The position numbers and the translations under genes are program-made. Shown here in pieces: positions 42,687-51,662 of a stretch of 64,000 nt of DNA. The DNA lies in assembly GCF_004011505.1 (NCBI RefSeq), contig NZ_SAUN01000001.1, forward strand, positions 10,381,501 through 10,445,500. The letters are read 5' to 3'. Position 1 is the first letter of the stretch; every line of letters starts with the position of its first letter. This DNA is from Nonomuraea polychroma. Its GTDB lineage: Bacteria; Actinomycetota; Actinomycetes; Streptosporangiales; Streptosporangiaceae. The notes below the pieces were generated by a model, which was given only the letters and a program-made list of their open reading frames with translations, was not told the DNA's origin and ran no database searches.

Positions 42687-42704
42687 ATGTCAGGACTTTG
42701 ACAT
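42687..42704. promoter_or_regulatory. MarR operator 1 (ATGTCA-N6-TGACAT)
   Basis: ATGTCAGGACTTTGACAT, inverted repeat with 6-base arms and a 6-base spacer, near the VOC gene. It has the same length and arms as the second site. Confidence 0.65.
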
Positions 42705-42732
42705 AGCTCACGGTACGCCCGACCCGCCGCCT

Positions 42733-42750
42733 ATGTCAAAATATTGACAT
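42733..42750. promoter_or_regulatory. MarR operator 2, overlapping the marR start codon
   Basis: ATGTCAAAATATTGACAT is a near-perfect inverted repeat. The last two bases are the first two of the marR ATG, so binding would block its own translation start region and probably transcription. It matches operator 1 in arms and spacing. Confidence 0.7.
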
Positions 42751-43210
42751 GACAGAGGAGGGGAAGCCCGTTCCGCCCCACGCGGCCGGGGACGTCACCG
42801 AGCACGTGGGATACCGGCTCAAGCGGGCTGCCGCTGCGCTGCGCGGCGCGATGGACAAGGCGCTGCGCGAGCACGACCTGACCGTGCCGCAGTACGCCTG
42901 CCTGGAACTGCTGGACGAGCGCCCGGGAATCTCCGGCTCCGAACTGGCCCGGGGGACCTTCGTCACCCGGCAGTCCTCCAGCGTCGTGCTGCGCGGCCTG
43001 CAGGACGGCGGGCTGGTCACCCGCCCCGCCACCGCCGACCACGGCCGGGCCCTGCCGGTGCACCTCACCGACGAGGGGCTGCGCCGCCTGACGGCGGCAC
43101 GCGCCGCGGTCTACGACATAGAGCGGCGCATGATCGGCGCGATCCCAGCCCGCCGCCTGGACGCCCTGCTGGCCGACCTCGACCGCATGGCCGCCGCCCT
43201 CGACGGATGA
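42749..43210 (+). CDS. MarR-family transcriptional regulator
   Basis: 153-residue winged-helix repressor. The core is GYRLKRAAAALRGAMDKALREH, then TVPQYACLELL, the HTH GSELARGTFVTRQSSSVVLRGL near 70-92, and the wing TRPATADHGRALPVHLTDEG near 98-117. Divergent from the VOC gene with two matched operators. Ligand-responsive repression of the VOC gene and itself is inferred. Confidence 0.88.
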   Translation: MTEEGKPVPPHAAGDVTEHVGYRLKRAAAALRGAMDKALREHDLTVPQYACLELLDERPGISGSELARGTFVTRQSSSVVLRGLQDGGLVTRPATADHGRALPVHLTDEGLRRLTAARAAVYDIERRMIGAIPARRLDALLADLDRMAAALDG

Positions 43211-43247
43211 CCGCCCGCCGCACCCCGGGCCGCAGGTCGCTGCTGCA

Positions 43248-43264
43248 GACCGACTTCGTCGGTC
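43248..43264 (+). terminator. small hairpin after marR
   Basis: GACCGAC/GTCGGTC with a TTC loop, 38 bases past the marR stop. The rest of 43265-43424 shows no supported gene. Confidence 0.4.
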
Positions 43265-43424
43265 CTTGCCACCGGATGAGAGGTCTGACTGAGTGCCTCC
43301 CCAGGAGGAGATCGCAAGACGGCCTGGCGGTTGCGGACGCACGAACCGGTCCAGGATCTCCTTGCACGTCAGATCCTTCGCCAGCCCTCGACGGGTTCGC
43401 CGCCGAGCAAACGCGGCGTGGACG

Positions 43425-44186
43425 TCAGCGGGCGAGCCAGCCGCCGTCCACGGGGAGCACGACGCCGGAGACGTAATCGGAGGCGCGACCGGCCAGGAAC
43501 ACCGCGGCACCGCCGAGGTCGCTCGCCGACCCCCACCGGCCGGCCGGGATGCGCTCCAGAAGGGACCTGCTGCGCTCGGGGTCGTCCCGGAGCGCCTGCG
43601 TGTTGTCCGTGGCGATGTAGCCGGGGGCGATGGCGTTGACGTTGACGCCCTTCGGCATCCACTCGTTGGCCAGCGCCTTCGTCAGCCCCGCCAGCGCCGA
43701 CTTGGAAGCGGTGTAGCCGGGCACGTTGATGCCGCCCTGGAAGCTCAGCAGCGATGCGATGAAGATGATCTTGCCGTGGCCTCGCTCGATCATCGACCGG
43801 CCGACGGCCTGGCTGAGCACGAACTGGCTGTTGAGGTTGGTCTCGATGACCCGGTCCCACAGCTCGATCGGGTGCTGGGCGGCGGGCTCCCGCTCGATGG
43901 TGCCCGCGTTGTTCACCAGGATGTCGACACCGAGCCCCTCGAGGTGGGCGGCGAGCGCGCTGACGGCCGCCCGGTCGGAGAAGTCGGCCTGAAGCGGCGT
44001 GAAAGTCCGTCCCGCCGCTTCCACGCGGCCCGCCACCTCGCTGCCCGACGGCTCCATGGCCGCGCTGACGCCTATGATGTCGGCGCCCGCCCTGGCCAGC
44101 GCCTCGGCGATGGCCAGGCCGATGCCGCGGCGGGCGCCCGTCACGACGGCCGTGCTCCCGGTCAGGTCGAAGAGTTCGTGGCTCAT
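43425..44186 (-). CDS. SDR family oxidoreductase, 2-deoxy-D-gluconate/KduD type
   Basis: 253-residue classical SDR. The motif TGARRGIG is at about 17-24, NNAGTIERE near 89-97, catalytic YTASK near 157-161, and the segment NEWMPKGVNVNAIAPGYIATDNTQALR near 175-201 is typical of 2-keto-3-deoxygluconate 5-dehydrogenase (KduD)-like enzymes. The ATG at 44186 overlaps the dehydrogenase stop as ATGA. Together with the neighbouring fuconate dehydratase it fits sugar-acid catabolism; the substrate could be 2-keto-3-deoxy-L-fuconate. Confidence 0.85.
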   Translation of the reverse strand: MSHELFDLTGSTAVVTGARRGIGLAIAEALARAGADIIGVSAAMEPSGSEVAGRVEAAGRTFTPLQADFSDRAAVSALAAHLEGLGVDILVNNAGTIEREPAAQHPIELWDRVIETNLNSQFVLSQAVGRSMIERGHGKIIFIASLLSFQGGINVPGYTASKSALAGLTKALANEWMPKGVNVNAIAPGYIATDNTQALRDDPERSRSLLERIPAGRWGSASDLGGAAVFLAGRASDYVSGVVLPVDGGWLAR

Positions 44187-45223
44187 GCCGTACCCCCAGA
44201 GACGTTCACGAGGATCTTCATGGCCCGCCCCGACTCCAGGGCGGCGAAGGCGTCCGCCGTCCCGGTGATCGGCACGATCTCGGTGATCAGCTCGCCGGCC
44301 GGGATCACCCCCGTGGCCAGCAACTCGACGGCGCGCTCGAAGTCGGCGCGCTGGTAGACGCGCGCGCCCAGCAAGCGCAGCTCGCGCCAGAAGACGCGTT
44401 GCAGGTCGACCGGCCGCGGCTGTGGATGGATGGCCACCACGACGACCGTGCCCCGTACCTTCACCAGGTTCGTCACGCCCAGCACCGCCGCCGCCGCGCC
44501 GGACACCTCGAATGCCACGTCCGCGCCGGCTCCCTGCGTCCATTCCTCGACCCACGCGACCTGGTCGGTGGCCGAGGGGTCGAGCACGCGGAACCCCATG
44601 GCCGCGGCGGCCTGTCTGCGTCGCGGGTCTATCTCGACGACCACGACGTCCGCGCCCTCGTGCCTGGCGACCGCGGCGATGAGCACGCCGATGGGGCCGC
44701 CGCCGACGACCACCGCGCGGTCGCCCGGCGCGAGCTCGGCTCGCCGTACGTCGTGGACGGCGACCGCCACGGGCTCGACCAGGGCCGCGTGGTCCAGGCG
44801 CAGGGTCTTGGGCAGGGGGACCAGGAGATCGGCGTCGACGTTCCACAGGCCCTGGAGCGCGCCGGGGGAGTCGATGCCGACGAAGGTGAGGTTCTGGCAG
44901 ATGTGCTGGTTGCCCGCACGGCACGCGGGACAGGAACCGTCCCAGTCCAGCGGCATGACAGTGACGTGGTCGCCGGCGGCCCACCCGGTGACTCCGTCGC
45001 CCACGGCGGCGATGACTCCGCTCATCTCGTGGCCGATGATGGCGGGCGGCTTGACCCTGGCGTCCATGTGTCCGTGGAGGATGTGCAGGTCCGTGCCGCA
45101 GATTCCGGTGTACGCGACCTCGATCTGCACCTGACCGGCCTTCGGGGGCGACGGATCCGCCTCGCGGATGCCGATCGTCTGATTCCCCAGGTAATTGGCG
45201 GTTAGCACCGTTCGGGCTCCCAT
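44183..45223 (-). CDS. zinc-dependent medium-chain alcohol/sorbitol dehydrogenase
   Basis: 346-residue MDR enzyme. Catalytic zinc ligands are in ICGTDLH (about 42-48) and GHEMSG. The structural zinc lobe is degenerate (CPACRAGNQHIC, one of the four Cys missing). The NAD Rossmann motif VVGGGPIGVL is near 170-180. The substrate is likely a sugar or polyol such as L-fucose, a guess from context. It shares an ATGA overlap with the KduD-type gene and is divergent from fuconate dehydratase. Confidence 0.87.
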   Translation of the reverse strand: MGARTVLTANYLGNQTIGIREADPSPPKAGQVQIEVAYTGICGTDLHILHGHMDARVKPPAIIGHEMSGVIAAVGDGVTGWAAGDHVTVMPLDWDGSCPACRAGNQHICQNLTFVGIDSPGALQGLWNVDADLLVPLPKTLRLDHAALVEPVAVAVHDVRRAELAPGDRAVVVGGGPIGVLIAAVARHEGADVVVVEIDPRRRQAAAAMGFRVLDPSATDQVAWVEEWTQGAGADVAFEVSGAAAAVLGVTNLVKVRGTVVVVAIHPQPRPVDLQRVFWRELRLLGARVYQRADFERAVELLATGVIPAGELITEIVPITGTADAFAALESGRAMKILVNVSGGTA

Positions 45224-45258
45224 CGCTCTGGTGTTCCGGCAGCAGCATACACAACAGA

Positions 45259-45356
45259 CATCAGATGAAAGATGTGGTTCTTTCCGGATTTGCCGGATGC
45301 TGTGAGGCTTTGCGTGGTTATTCATCAGATGTATTCTGGCGACGGTTGATCTGATG
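45259..45356. promoter_or_regulatory. three CATCAGAT operators between the dehydrogenase and fuconate dehydratase genes
   Basis: CATCAGATG at 45259-45267, CATCAGATG at 45323-45331, and inverted GATCTGATG at 45348-45356, within 175 bases between divergent catabolic genes. The same motif occurs twice near the FadR-type regulator gene, suggesting one regulator controls both promoters. Confidence 0.6.
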
Positions 45357-45398
45357 TCACAGATTGTGACGTACCGTACGAGCTCCGCTGGAGAGTGA

Positions 45399-46706
45399 AT
45401 GACCGCGATCATCGGCGTGGACGCCTTCGACGTACGTTTCCCGACATCGCTGAGCCTGGACGGCTCCGACGCGATGAACAAGGACGGCGACTACTCGGCC
45501 GCCTACGTCGTGATCAGGACCGACGACCCGGATCTGTCCGGCTTCGGCTTCACGTTCACGATCGGCAGGGGCAACGACATCTGCGTGCTCGCCGCCAAGC
45601 AGCGTGGCCTTCCACTGGTCGGCATGGCCGTGGAGGACGTGGTGACGGACCTGGGCGGCGTCTACCGCCACCTCAAGTCCGACTCGCAACTGCGGTGGCT
45701 GGGGCCGGAGAAGGGCGTCGAACACCTCGCCATGGCCGCCGTCATGAACGCCGTGTGGGACCTGGCGGCCCGCGTCGCCGGCAAGCCGCTGTGGCGGTTG
45801 CTGACCGACATGACCTCGGAGGAGCTGGCCGACGTCGCCGACCTGTCGTACCTGTCGGACGTGCTCACCCGCGACGAGGCGGTAGCGCTGCTGAAGGAGC
45901 TGGAGCCGACCCGCGCCGACCGCGTCGCCGAGCTGGCCGAGACCGGTTACCCGTGCTACACGACCAGCGCGGGCTGGCTCGGATACTCCGACGAGAAGCT
46001 GCGGCGGCTCTGTCAGGAAGCCGTCGAGGCCGGATACAAGCACGTGAAGCTGAAGGTCGGCGCCAGCCTCGACGACGACATCCGCCGGTTGCGCATCGCC
46101 CGCGAGGTCATCGGCGCCGACGCCAGCCTGATGATCGACGCCAACCAGGTCTGGGACGTGCCGCAGGCGATCGAGTGGGTACGCGCGCTCGCGGAGTTCG
46201 AGCCACTGTGGATCGAGGAGCCCACCAGCCCCGACGACATCCTCGGCCACGCCGCGATCCGCAAGGCCGTCACGCCCATCGGCGTGGCCACCGGCGAGCA
46301 CGGGATGAATCGGGTCCTGTTCAAGCAGATGTTCCAGGCCGAGGCCATCGACTTCTGCCAGCTCGACTCCGCCAGGCTCGCCAGCGTCAACGAGATTCTC
46401 GCGGTCTATCTGATGGCCAAGAAGTTCGGCGTGCCGGTGTGCCCGCACGCGGGCGGCGTCGGCCTCTGCGAGCTGGTGCAGCACCTGTCGATCTTCGACT
46501 ACGTCGCCGTGTCGGGCTCGCTCGAGGGCAGGGTGACGGAATACGTCGACCACCTGCACGAGCACTTCGTCGACCCGTGCGTCGTCAAGAACGGCGCCTA
46601 CATGCTGCCGGCCCGTCCCGGCTACAGCGCGCAGATGTACGACGCCACGCTGGCGACGTTCTCCTTCCCCGACGGCGACTACTGGGCCAGGGCCACGGAC
46701 TCCTGA
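45399..46706 (+). CDS. L-fuconate dehydratase (enolase superfamily)
   Basis: 435-residue member of the mandelate-racemase subgroup, of FucD type. It has a KHVKLKVG catalytic Lys pair (K217, K219), MIDANQVWD (D247), [10 protein letters not shown] (E273), TGEHGMNR and PHAGGVGL (His). It dehydrates L-fuconate to 2-keto-3-deoxy-L-fuconate. The ATG at 45399 has GGAGAG upstream. It lies beside dehydrogenases and a regulator as in known L-fucose acid pathways. Its 3' end overlaps the convergent FadR-type gene by 28 bases. Confidence 0.9.
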   Translation: MTAIIGVDAFDVRFPTSLSLDGSDAMNKDGDYSAAYVVIRTDDPDLSGFGFTFTIGRGNDICVLAAKQRGLPLVGMAVEDVVTDLGGVYRHLKSDSQLRWLGPEKGVEHLAMAAVMNAVWDLAARVAGKPLWRLLTDMTSEELADVADLSYLSDVLTRDEAVALLKELEPTRADRVAELAETGYPCYTTSAGWLGYSDEKLRRLCQEAVEAGYKHVKLKVGASLDDDIRRLRIAREVIGADASLMIDANQVWDVPQAIEWVRALAEFEPLWIEEPTSPDDILGHAAIRKAVTPIGVATGEHGMNRVLFKQMFQAEAIDFCQLDSARLASVNEILAVYLMAKKFGVPVCPHAGGVGLCELVQHLSIFDYVAVSGSLEGRVTEYVDHLHEHFVDPCVVKNGAYMLPARPGYSAQMYDATLATFSFPDGDYWARATDS

Positions 46707-47407
46707 TTCGCCGACAGGTACTGCTCCACGGCGAGCAGGTGCACCCCCATCCGCAGCCGGGCCGCATCGGGATCCCGTGTCCTGAGCGCCTGGAGGATGG
46801 CCTGATGCTCCTTGTGGGTGTCGAACTCGGCCCCGTCGGCGTTGATGGCCCGCCACAGGCGGGCCCGTACCGTACGGCTGGCCAGCGCCTCGATCAGCGC
46901 CTCCAGGGTCGTGTTGTGTGACGCCGCGGCGATGAGGCGGTGGAACGTGATGTCGGCGTTCATGATCGCCTCGTGGTCGATCGGCTCGGTCTGGAGCAGC
47001 AGCTCCATGGACGTCAGGATCTGCTCGGCCCGGTCGAGCTCCTCGTCGGTGATGCGCAGCGCGGCCCGCCCCACGGCCTCGGTCTCCAGCACCCGCCGCA
47101 CGGACTGCAGGTCGGCGACGTTTTCCGGCCGGTGCAGGTCGACCAGGAAACCGATCGGGCTCAGCAGTATCCCCGGGTCGAGCGCGGTCACGTAAGTGCC
47201 GTCGCCCTGCCGGGTCTCCAGCACTCCGGTGATGACCAGCGCGCGGACCCCTTCGCGGAGCGAGCTGCGTGACACGCCTAGCTGGGCGGCCAGGTCCTTC
47301 TCCACGGGAAGGCGGGATCCCGCCGACAGCGCACCATTGATGATCATGCGCTTGATGCCCTCGACCACGATGTCGGATTGCGATGCGCGCGGCTCGCGGG
47401 TAGTCAT
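46679..47407 (-). CDS. GntR/FadR-family transcriptional regulator
   Basis: 242-residue regulator: N-terminal winged helix ([27 protein letters not shown], then [14 protein letters not shown]) and C-terminal all-helical FCD domain with metal-binding pattern ([20 protein letters not shown], then [11 protein letters not shown]). Its promoter and the fuconate dehydratase promoter carry the CATCAGATG motif. The likely effector is a sugar acid of this pathway. The ATG at 47407 fits. Confidence 0.88.
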   Translation of the reverse strand: MTTREPRASQSDIVVEGIKRMIINGALSAGSRLPVEKDLAAQLGVSRSSLREGVRALVITGVLETRQGDGTYVTALDPGILLSPIGFLVDLHRPENVADLQSVRRVLETEAVGRAALRITDEELDRAEQILTSMELLLQTEPIDHEAIMNADITFHRLIAAASHNTTLEALIEALASRTVRARLWRAINADGAEFDTHKEHQAILQALRTRDPDAARLRMGVHLLAVEQYLSANQESVALAQ

Positions 47408-47458
47408 CTGACCAGTTTAAAGCCAACGCCAGGGGCCACGGCCGTATCACAGGTCAAT

Positions 47459-47541
47459 CATCAGATCAATCACCGTACCGATTGGCGATTTGCTGCGCGA
47501 ATGCTGGCGAAACCTTGACGAAATACGATATTCATCAGATG
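47459..47541. promoter_or_regulatory. two CATCAGAT operators between the FadR-type regulator and the MFS transporter
   Basis: CATCAGATC at 47459-47467 and CATCAGATG at 47533-47541, matching those in the dehydrogenase-dehydratase promoter region. Confidence 0.6.
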
Positions 47542-47624
47542 ATTCCGGAAAGCCGTCCGGGGTTTGTCACGCCATTCGTCAGGGCTTCCGGCGGTTGCTC
47601 CCCCGCACGAAGGAGGGCGTCGCG

Positions 47625-48962
47625 ATGACGCAAGCGCATCCCCAACCGGTCAGATCACGCACGGGAACGACCAGGATCCGATGGACGATCATCTGGCTGG
47701 CGTTCGCCGGACTGTCGATCAATTACCTCGACCGTGCGAGTCTCAGCGTCGCGCTGCCGTTCATGGGGGAGGACTTCCACCTGACCGCGACGCAGCAGGG
47801 GCTGGTGTTCGCGGCGTTCTTCTGGGCCTACGACGCCTGCCAGCTCGTCGCCGGCTGGTACGTGGACAAGGTCGGGCCGCGGCGCTCCTTCTTCCTCGCC
47901 GCCGTGTGGTGGTCGATCTTCACGGCGCTGACCGGGCTCGCCCGCGGCTTCTGGTCCCTGCTCACGCTCCGCTTCCTGCTCGGCATCGGTGAGAGCCCGG
48001 CCCCCAGCACCGCGGCCAAGGTCGTGGCGACCTGGTTCCCGACCAGGGAGCGCGCCTTCGCCACCAGCATCTGGGACTCGGGCTCCAGGGTCGGCGCGGT
48101 CATCGCGCTCCCCGTCGTGACCGGTCTCATCGCGTGGCTGCACTGGCGCGCCGTCTTCGTCGTCATCGGCGCGGTCGGGGTCGTCTGGGCGCTCGTCTGG
48201 TGGAAGTACTACCGGGACCCGCGGCAGCACCCCGGTGCGAGCGCGGCCGAGATCGAGTACGTCGAGGGCGGCGGCGCCCGCACGGCGGAAACCGACGCCG
48301 AGGAGGCCGCGCGGATCCCGTGGCGGTCGCTGTTCCGCTACCGCACGGTCCTGAGCATGATGTTCGGCTTCTTCTGCCTGAACAGCGTCATCTATTTCTT
48401 CATCACCTTCTTCCCGTCATACCTGGTGACCGAGCGCGGCTTCTCCCTGCTGAAGCTGGGCTTCTTCGGGGCCATCCCTGGCCTGTTCGCGGTGCTGTCC
48501 GGCTGGGCCGGAGGCCTCCTGGCCGATCGGGCCATCCGCAGGGGCGCTTCGGTCACCCGGGTACGCAAGACGGTCATCGTCGGCGGGCTCGTCGGCGGGT
48601 CAGTGATCATGTTCGCCGCGGTGGTGCCGGAGGCGTGGATGGCGCTGACGCTCCTGTCGATCTCGTACGGCAGCCTCACCGTCGCCGGCACCGGCATCTG
48701 GTCGCTCCCCGCCGATGTCGCGCCCAGTTCCAGGCACGTCGGATCTCTTGGCGGGGTACAGAACTTCGCGTCCAACTTCGCCGGGATCATCACGCCGATC
48801 GTGGTGGGCGCGCTGGTGGACGCCACGGGATCGTTCGTCGTACCGCTGCTGGTGATCGGGGTGATCGCCCTGGTGGGGGCGTTCAACTATCTTGTGATCA
48901 TGGGCAGGATCGAGCCGCTCAAGCTGATCGGCTCTGCCCCTGCCGCCACGAGCGGCTCCTGA
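47625..48962 (+). CDS. MFS transporter, ACS-type sugar-acid permease
   Basis: 445-residue protein with about 12 predicted membrane helices. The MFS loop motif GWYVDKVGPRRSFF is near 75-88 and the RFLLGIGESPAPSTAAKVVATWF stretch near 118-140 is typical of the anion:cation symporter group (hexuronate, galactonate). The ATG at 47625 has GAAGGAGGG upstream. It is divergent from the FadR-type regulator with CATCAGATG motifs between. Likely imports the sugar acid of this locus. Confidence 0.87.
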   Translation: MTQAHPQPVRSRTGTTRIRWTIIWLAFAGLSINYLDRASLSVALPFMGEDFHLTATQQGLVFAAFFWAYDACQLVAGWYVDKVGPRRSFFLAAVWWSIFTALTGLARGFWSLLTLRFLLGIGESPAPSTAAKVVATWFPTRERAFATSIWDSGSRVGAVIALPVVTGLIAWLHWRAVFVVIGAVGVVWALVWWKYYRDPRQHPGASAAEIEYVEGGGARTAETDAEEAARIPWRSLFRYRTVLSMMFGFFCLNSVIYFFITFFPSYLVTERGFSLLKLGFFGAIPGLFAVLSGWAGGLLADRAIRRGASVTRVRKTVIVGGLVGGSVIMFAAVVPEAWMALTLLSISYGSLTVAGTGIWSLPADVAPSSRHVGSLGGVQNFASNFAGIITPIVVGALVDATGSFVVPLLVIGVIALVGAFNYLVIMGRIEPLKLIGSAPAATSGS

Positions 48963-49087
48963 GGGCTCTCGTCCGGCATCCCTGGAGAACGAGTCATGCC
49001 TGGTCGTGCATAGGTAGGCCGAGCCAGGGAACCGGAAATGACGTGCGCGGTACGCAAGCCAGGCCGGGCTACCGCAGAAGGTCGCCT

Positions 49088-49474
49088 TCAGCCGTCGCAG
49101 TGTGCGATGAGGTTCGCGCTCCAGTGCTCCAGGTTGTCGAACGACACCCAGCCCTCCTTCTTGGTCCCCTCGACCCGGACGTAGACCCAGGTGTGGCCGT
49201 AGCCGTTGAGACGCTGGCAGTGGAAGTAGACCTTGGTGTTCTCCCGGAGGTATTTGATGTTGCCGCAGACGGCGTAGGGGCCGACCTTCAGGTAGCTGGC
49301 CTTGGCGATGCTGTCCCAGCCGGCGTCGTAGTTGCCGTGGACCCAGCCGCGGCACGTGGGAGCCGCCGCGCTCTCCGCTGCCGCCGGCTGGACCTGGCCG
49401 CTCAGACTGGCGCCGAGGACGACCATCGTGGCAGCCACGGTGCCCAGGCGTGTGAGAAACGGCTTCCGCGTCAT
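49088..49474 (-). CDS. secreted SH3-like small protein
   Basis: 128-residue exported protein: signal peptide (residues 1-35, ending PAAAES) then a mature domain with four Cys (CRGW, VCGN, HCQR, HCDG) and SH3-like strand pattern (YLRENTKVYFHCQRLNGYGH, TWVYVRVEGTKKEGWVS). Such domains bind cell-wall or surface polymers. The ATG at 49474 has GGAAGGGG. No clear relative that I can name. Confidence 0.65.
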   Translation of the reverse strand: MTRKPFLTRLGTVAATMVVLGASLSGQVQPAAAESAAAPTCRGWVHGNYDAGWDSIAKASYLKVGPYAVCGNIKYLRENTKVYFHCQRLNGYGHTWVYVRVEGTKKEGWVSFDNLEHWSANLIAHCDG

Positions 49475-49560
49475 TTCTTGTCCCCTTCCCGGTGGAGTGA
49501 ACCGTGCATGACCGGATTCTGCGGCAGGGGATGTTGAGGACCCGTTGAGGATCCGTTGAG

Positions 49561-49950
49561 TTGTCCGGAGGCGGGTACTCCTGGCTCGTCGAGGAAGACG
49601 TGGAGGTGATCTACGAGCCCTTCGGCTGGCGCGACGAGTGGTACGTGGACGTCGTCTCCTCGAGTGCTCGAAACACGAAGGATCACTGCTGTTACCGTGC
49701 ACGACCGCTATCTCGGCTTCGTGGTCGAGGGCATGGGCCCCACCTACCGGGTGCCGGTCAGGCGCTCCCGGACGGGGCGCTTGCCGCGGCGGATCTGGCA
49801 CGGGCGTTGTCGGCGGCGCAGCGCTTCGTCGACTCCCGTCTGCACAGGGGTTCCGTCTTTCCGCCATCGCCGATCAAGGAGTTGTTCTCTCCTGACCATC
49901 GGTATCCGGGCTGGGCCGACGAGGACGCGGGGGTCAGCCGTGGACCGGTC
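49561..49950 (+). pseudogene. DUF402-like protein with two compensating frameshifts
   Basis: The plus strand reads GYSWLVEEDVEVIYEPFGWR, then DEWYVDVVS in one frame. The next part (RITAVTVHDRYLGFVVEGMG, then PTYRV) is in a second frame, and LPDGALAAADLARALSAAQR, then FVDSRLHRGSVFPP, returns to the first. Shifts lie near 49665 and 49760. The parts follow the order of a DUF402/FAU-type domain. Either a decayed gene or assembly errors. Confidence 0.5.
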
Positions 49951-50365
49951 CCGCGTTCTCGTCGAGAGCTGCGGCCCAGTGTTCCATCGCAGCGTGCACT
50001 TGATGGCGGTCATAACCCCTGATGACCACGTCGAAATACGTCTCACGGAACTCGGCGCCGGTGATCTCACCTGCCTCCACGCGGGCTCGTAAGGCGTCCA
50101 CCTGTGAGCGGTGGTAGCCCCGGAGCGTCACCTTGAAGTGCGCGGGCACCGTGTCCAGGAGCCGTGCCCATCTCTCGGCCGTCGCCACGACCTGGTGCAC
50201 GTCGTATCCATCCTTGACCAGGTTGCTGCTCAAGGCCGCCAGCTCCGCCAGCAACTGATGGCCCGTCAGCGTCTCTTCCCCTGCCCGAGCCCGCGCGACC
50301 CGTTGGGCCAGCCGGTCATATCCGGCTGGGTCGACTCCCTCGGGACGAATGTCGAAGTCTGCCAT
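49934..50365 (-). CDS. DivIVA-like repeat protein
   Basis: 143-residue protein with three related helical units: DGYDVHQVVATAERWARLLD (residues about 64-83), LRGYHRSQVDALRARVEAG (about 91-109) and IRGYDRHQVHAAMEHWAAAL (about 120-139). The F-x-V-x-x-R-GY-D/H-R-x-QV pattern is that of DivIVA-domain proteins of actinobacteria, which normally have one such unit. A coiled coil is absent. The role could be in scaffolding. The ATG at 50365 is used. Confidence 0.6.
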   Translation of the reverse strand: MADFDIRPEGVDPAGYDRLAQRVARARAGEETLTGHQLLAELAALSSNLVKDGYDVHQVVATAERWARLLDTVPAHFKVTLRGYHRSQVDALRARVEAGEITGAEFRETYFDVVIRGYDRHQVHAAMEHWAAALDENAGPVHG

Positions 50366-50462
50366 CCCCTGATCATGGCGGCGATGCAGCCGCACCGCCA
50401 GGGGCGGGTGACTTGGCCGGATTATGGGATCATCCGGCCGGAGCGGATCTATCGTCGGTGAG

Positions 50463-51062
50463 GTGACCTTAGCCGGTGAGTACGACGATCATCCCCCTGC
50501 GCTCTCCGACACCCTGCCCGACCTGGCCGTGGACCTCGGCGACACCGCGGCGTTCCACCACGCCCTCGGCGACACGGCCTCCGTCGGACTGCTGGAAACG
50601 GTGGTCTCGCGGCGCGTCCACCCGGAGCTCGACGCCCCCGATCGTGCGGCTCCCGCGGAGACGGGCACCGTCTACGTGCTACGTCGGCACCGGCGGCACC
50701 TGGTGGCGGGCATCCTGCTTGCCCGCATGCCGCGCCTCTGCACCACACCCCAGGCCAAGTCCTGGGCCGGTCGTCAGGTCGCCGCCCGGCTGCGGCCCTG
50801 GGAGCCCTTCGATGAGGCCGATCCGGACGGTGGCTGGCACACCACCAGCGGCCTGCTGGTCGAGCAGTACGCTCTCTACCGCCATCCCGGCGGCTGGCAC
50901 CTGGTCGGCGTGGTCAGCCGGATTCCCCGGCCGCGGATTGTGACCGATGACGACGCCCAAGCGTGGGCGGCGGACGTCCTGCGCCCTGCCGGCCCGTTGA
51001 GCTGGGAGCGCGGTCCCGCCACGGTGAGCGCCACCACTTGGTACGCGGTGCCGGCCGCGTGA
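50463..51062 (+). CDS. hypothetical protein
   Basis: 199-residue protein with no recognised family. Conserved-looking stretches: TLPDLAVDLGDTAAFHHALG near 18-37, TGTVYVLRRHRRHLVAGILL near 65-84 and HTTSGLLVEQYALYRHPGGWHLVG near 123-146. Probably cytoplasmic. The GTG at 50463 is uncertain; an ATG at 50424 is an alternative. It is divergent from the DivIVA-like gene. No functional claim. Confidence 0.45.
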   Translation: MTLAGEYDDHPPALSDTLPDLAVDLGDTAAFHHALGDTASVGLLETVVSRRVHPELDAPDRAAPAETGTVYVLRRHRRHLVAGILLARMPRLCTTPQAKSWAGRQVAARLRPWEPFDEADPDGGWHTTSGLLVEQYALYRHPGGWHLVGVVSRIPRPRIVTDDDAQAWAADVLRPAGPLSWERGPATVSATTWYAVPAA

Positions 51063-51174
51063 CGATCACGGCTGGGAGACATAACGCCTCCCGCCGCCGT
51101 GCACGACGTAGGGTCCACATCAGCAACCAGTCCCCGGCCGCGACCACGTCGGCCTTTGCGAGATGGGAGCCTGC

Positions 51175-51639
51175 ATGACCGTCACTCCCGCGCACCTGCG
51201 CGCCCTCGCGAGCCGCGCCGAGGCGCTCACCGCCGAGGTTCGGGCACTCTGCGGCGGCGCTCCGAACGGATCTCCGGAACACGACCACCTCGCGATGGCG
51301 AGGCTCGCCGCGGACTGGCTGTCCCGGGGCGCCGAGGACCTGCAGCGTGCAGCGGCGGACCTGGCCAAGCTCCAGTCCCAGCCGTGCGGCTTGCCGTGGC
51401 GCGTCTGCCCCGAGCACGGCAACACCCTCTCCTCCGGAGCCGGCGTCTCCACGTGCCGGGTGTGCCGGCGCACCTGGACCTACGACCGGCCCGGTCAACC
51501 GTGCCGGGAGCCGGTGACGTGGAAGGTGATCGACCGGGCCGGTACGGAGACGAGGATGTGCGCCGGGCACGTGCTCGGCGCCCGCGCGGCCGCCGGGGGC
51601 GCCACGTTCATACGCCTCGACGAAGGCGCCCAGGTGTGA
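51175..51639 (+). CDS. hypothetical Cys-rich (zinc-ribbon-like) protein
   Basis: 154-residue protein. The helical N-terminal half (HLRALASRAEALTAEVRALC) is followed by a Cys-rich half with CPEHG, CRVCRR, PCREP and MCAGH, spaced like a zinc-binding domain. The C-terminus is AATFIRLDEGAQV-like. It could bind nucleic acid or be a structural domain. The ATG at 51175 follows TGGGAGC. It lies 112 bases after the previous gene, same strand. Confidence 0.5.
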   Translation: MTVTPAHLRALASRAEALTAEVRALCGGAPNGSPEHDHLAMARLAADWLSRGAEDLQRAAADLAKLQSQPCGLPWRVCPEHGNTLSSGAGVSTCRVCRRTWTYDRPGQPCREPVTWKVIDRAGTETRMCAGHVLGARAAAGGATFIRLDEGAQV

Positions 51640-51662
51640 CCTACAGGCCCGGACGGCGCGGC

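Noticed and set aside
42731-43510. 259-codon minus-strand frame over marR
   Set aside because: Antisense to MarR and includes both operators; no recognisable domain.
45357-47450. 697-codon open frame on the minus strand
   Set aside because: Antisense to the fuconate dehydratase; no motifs, low-complexity His/Arg-rich translation.
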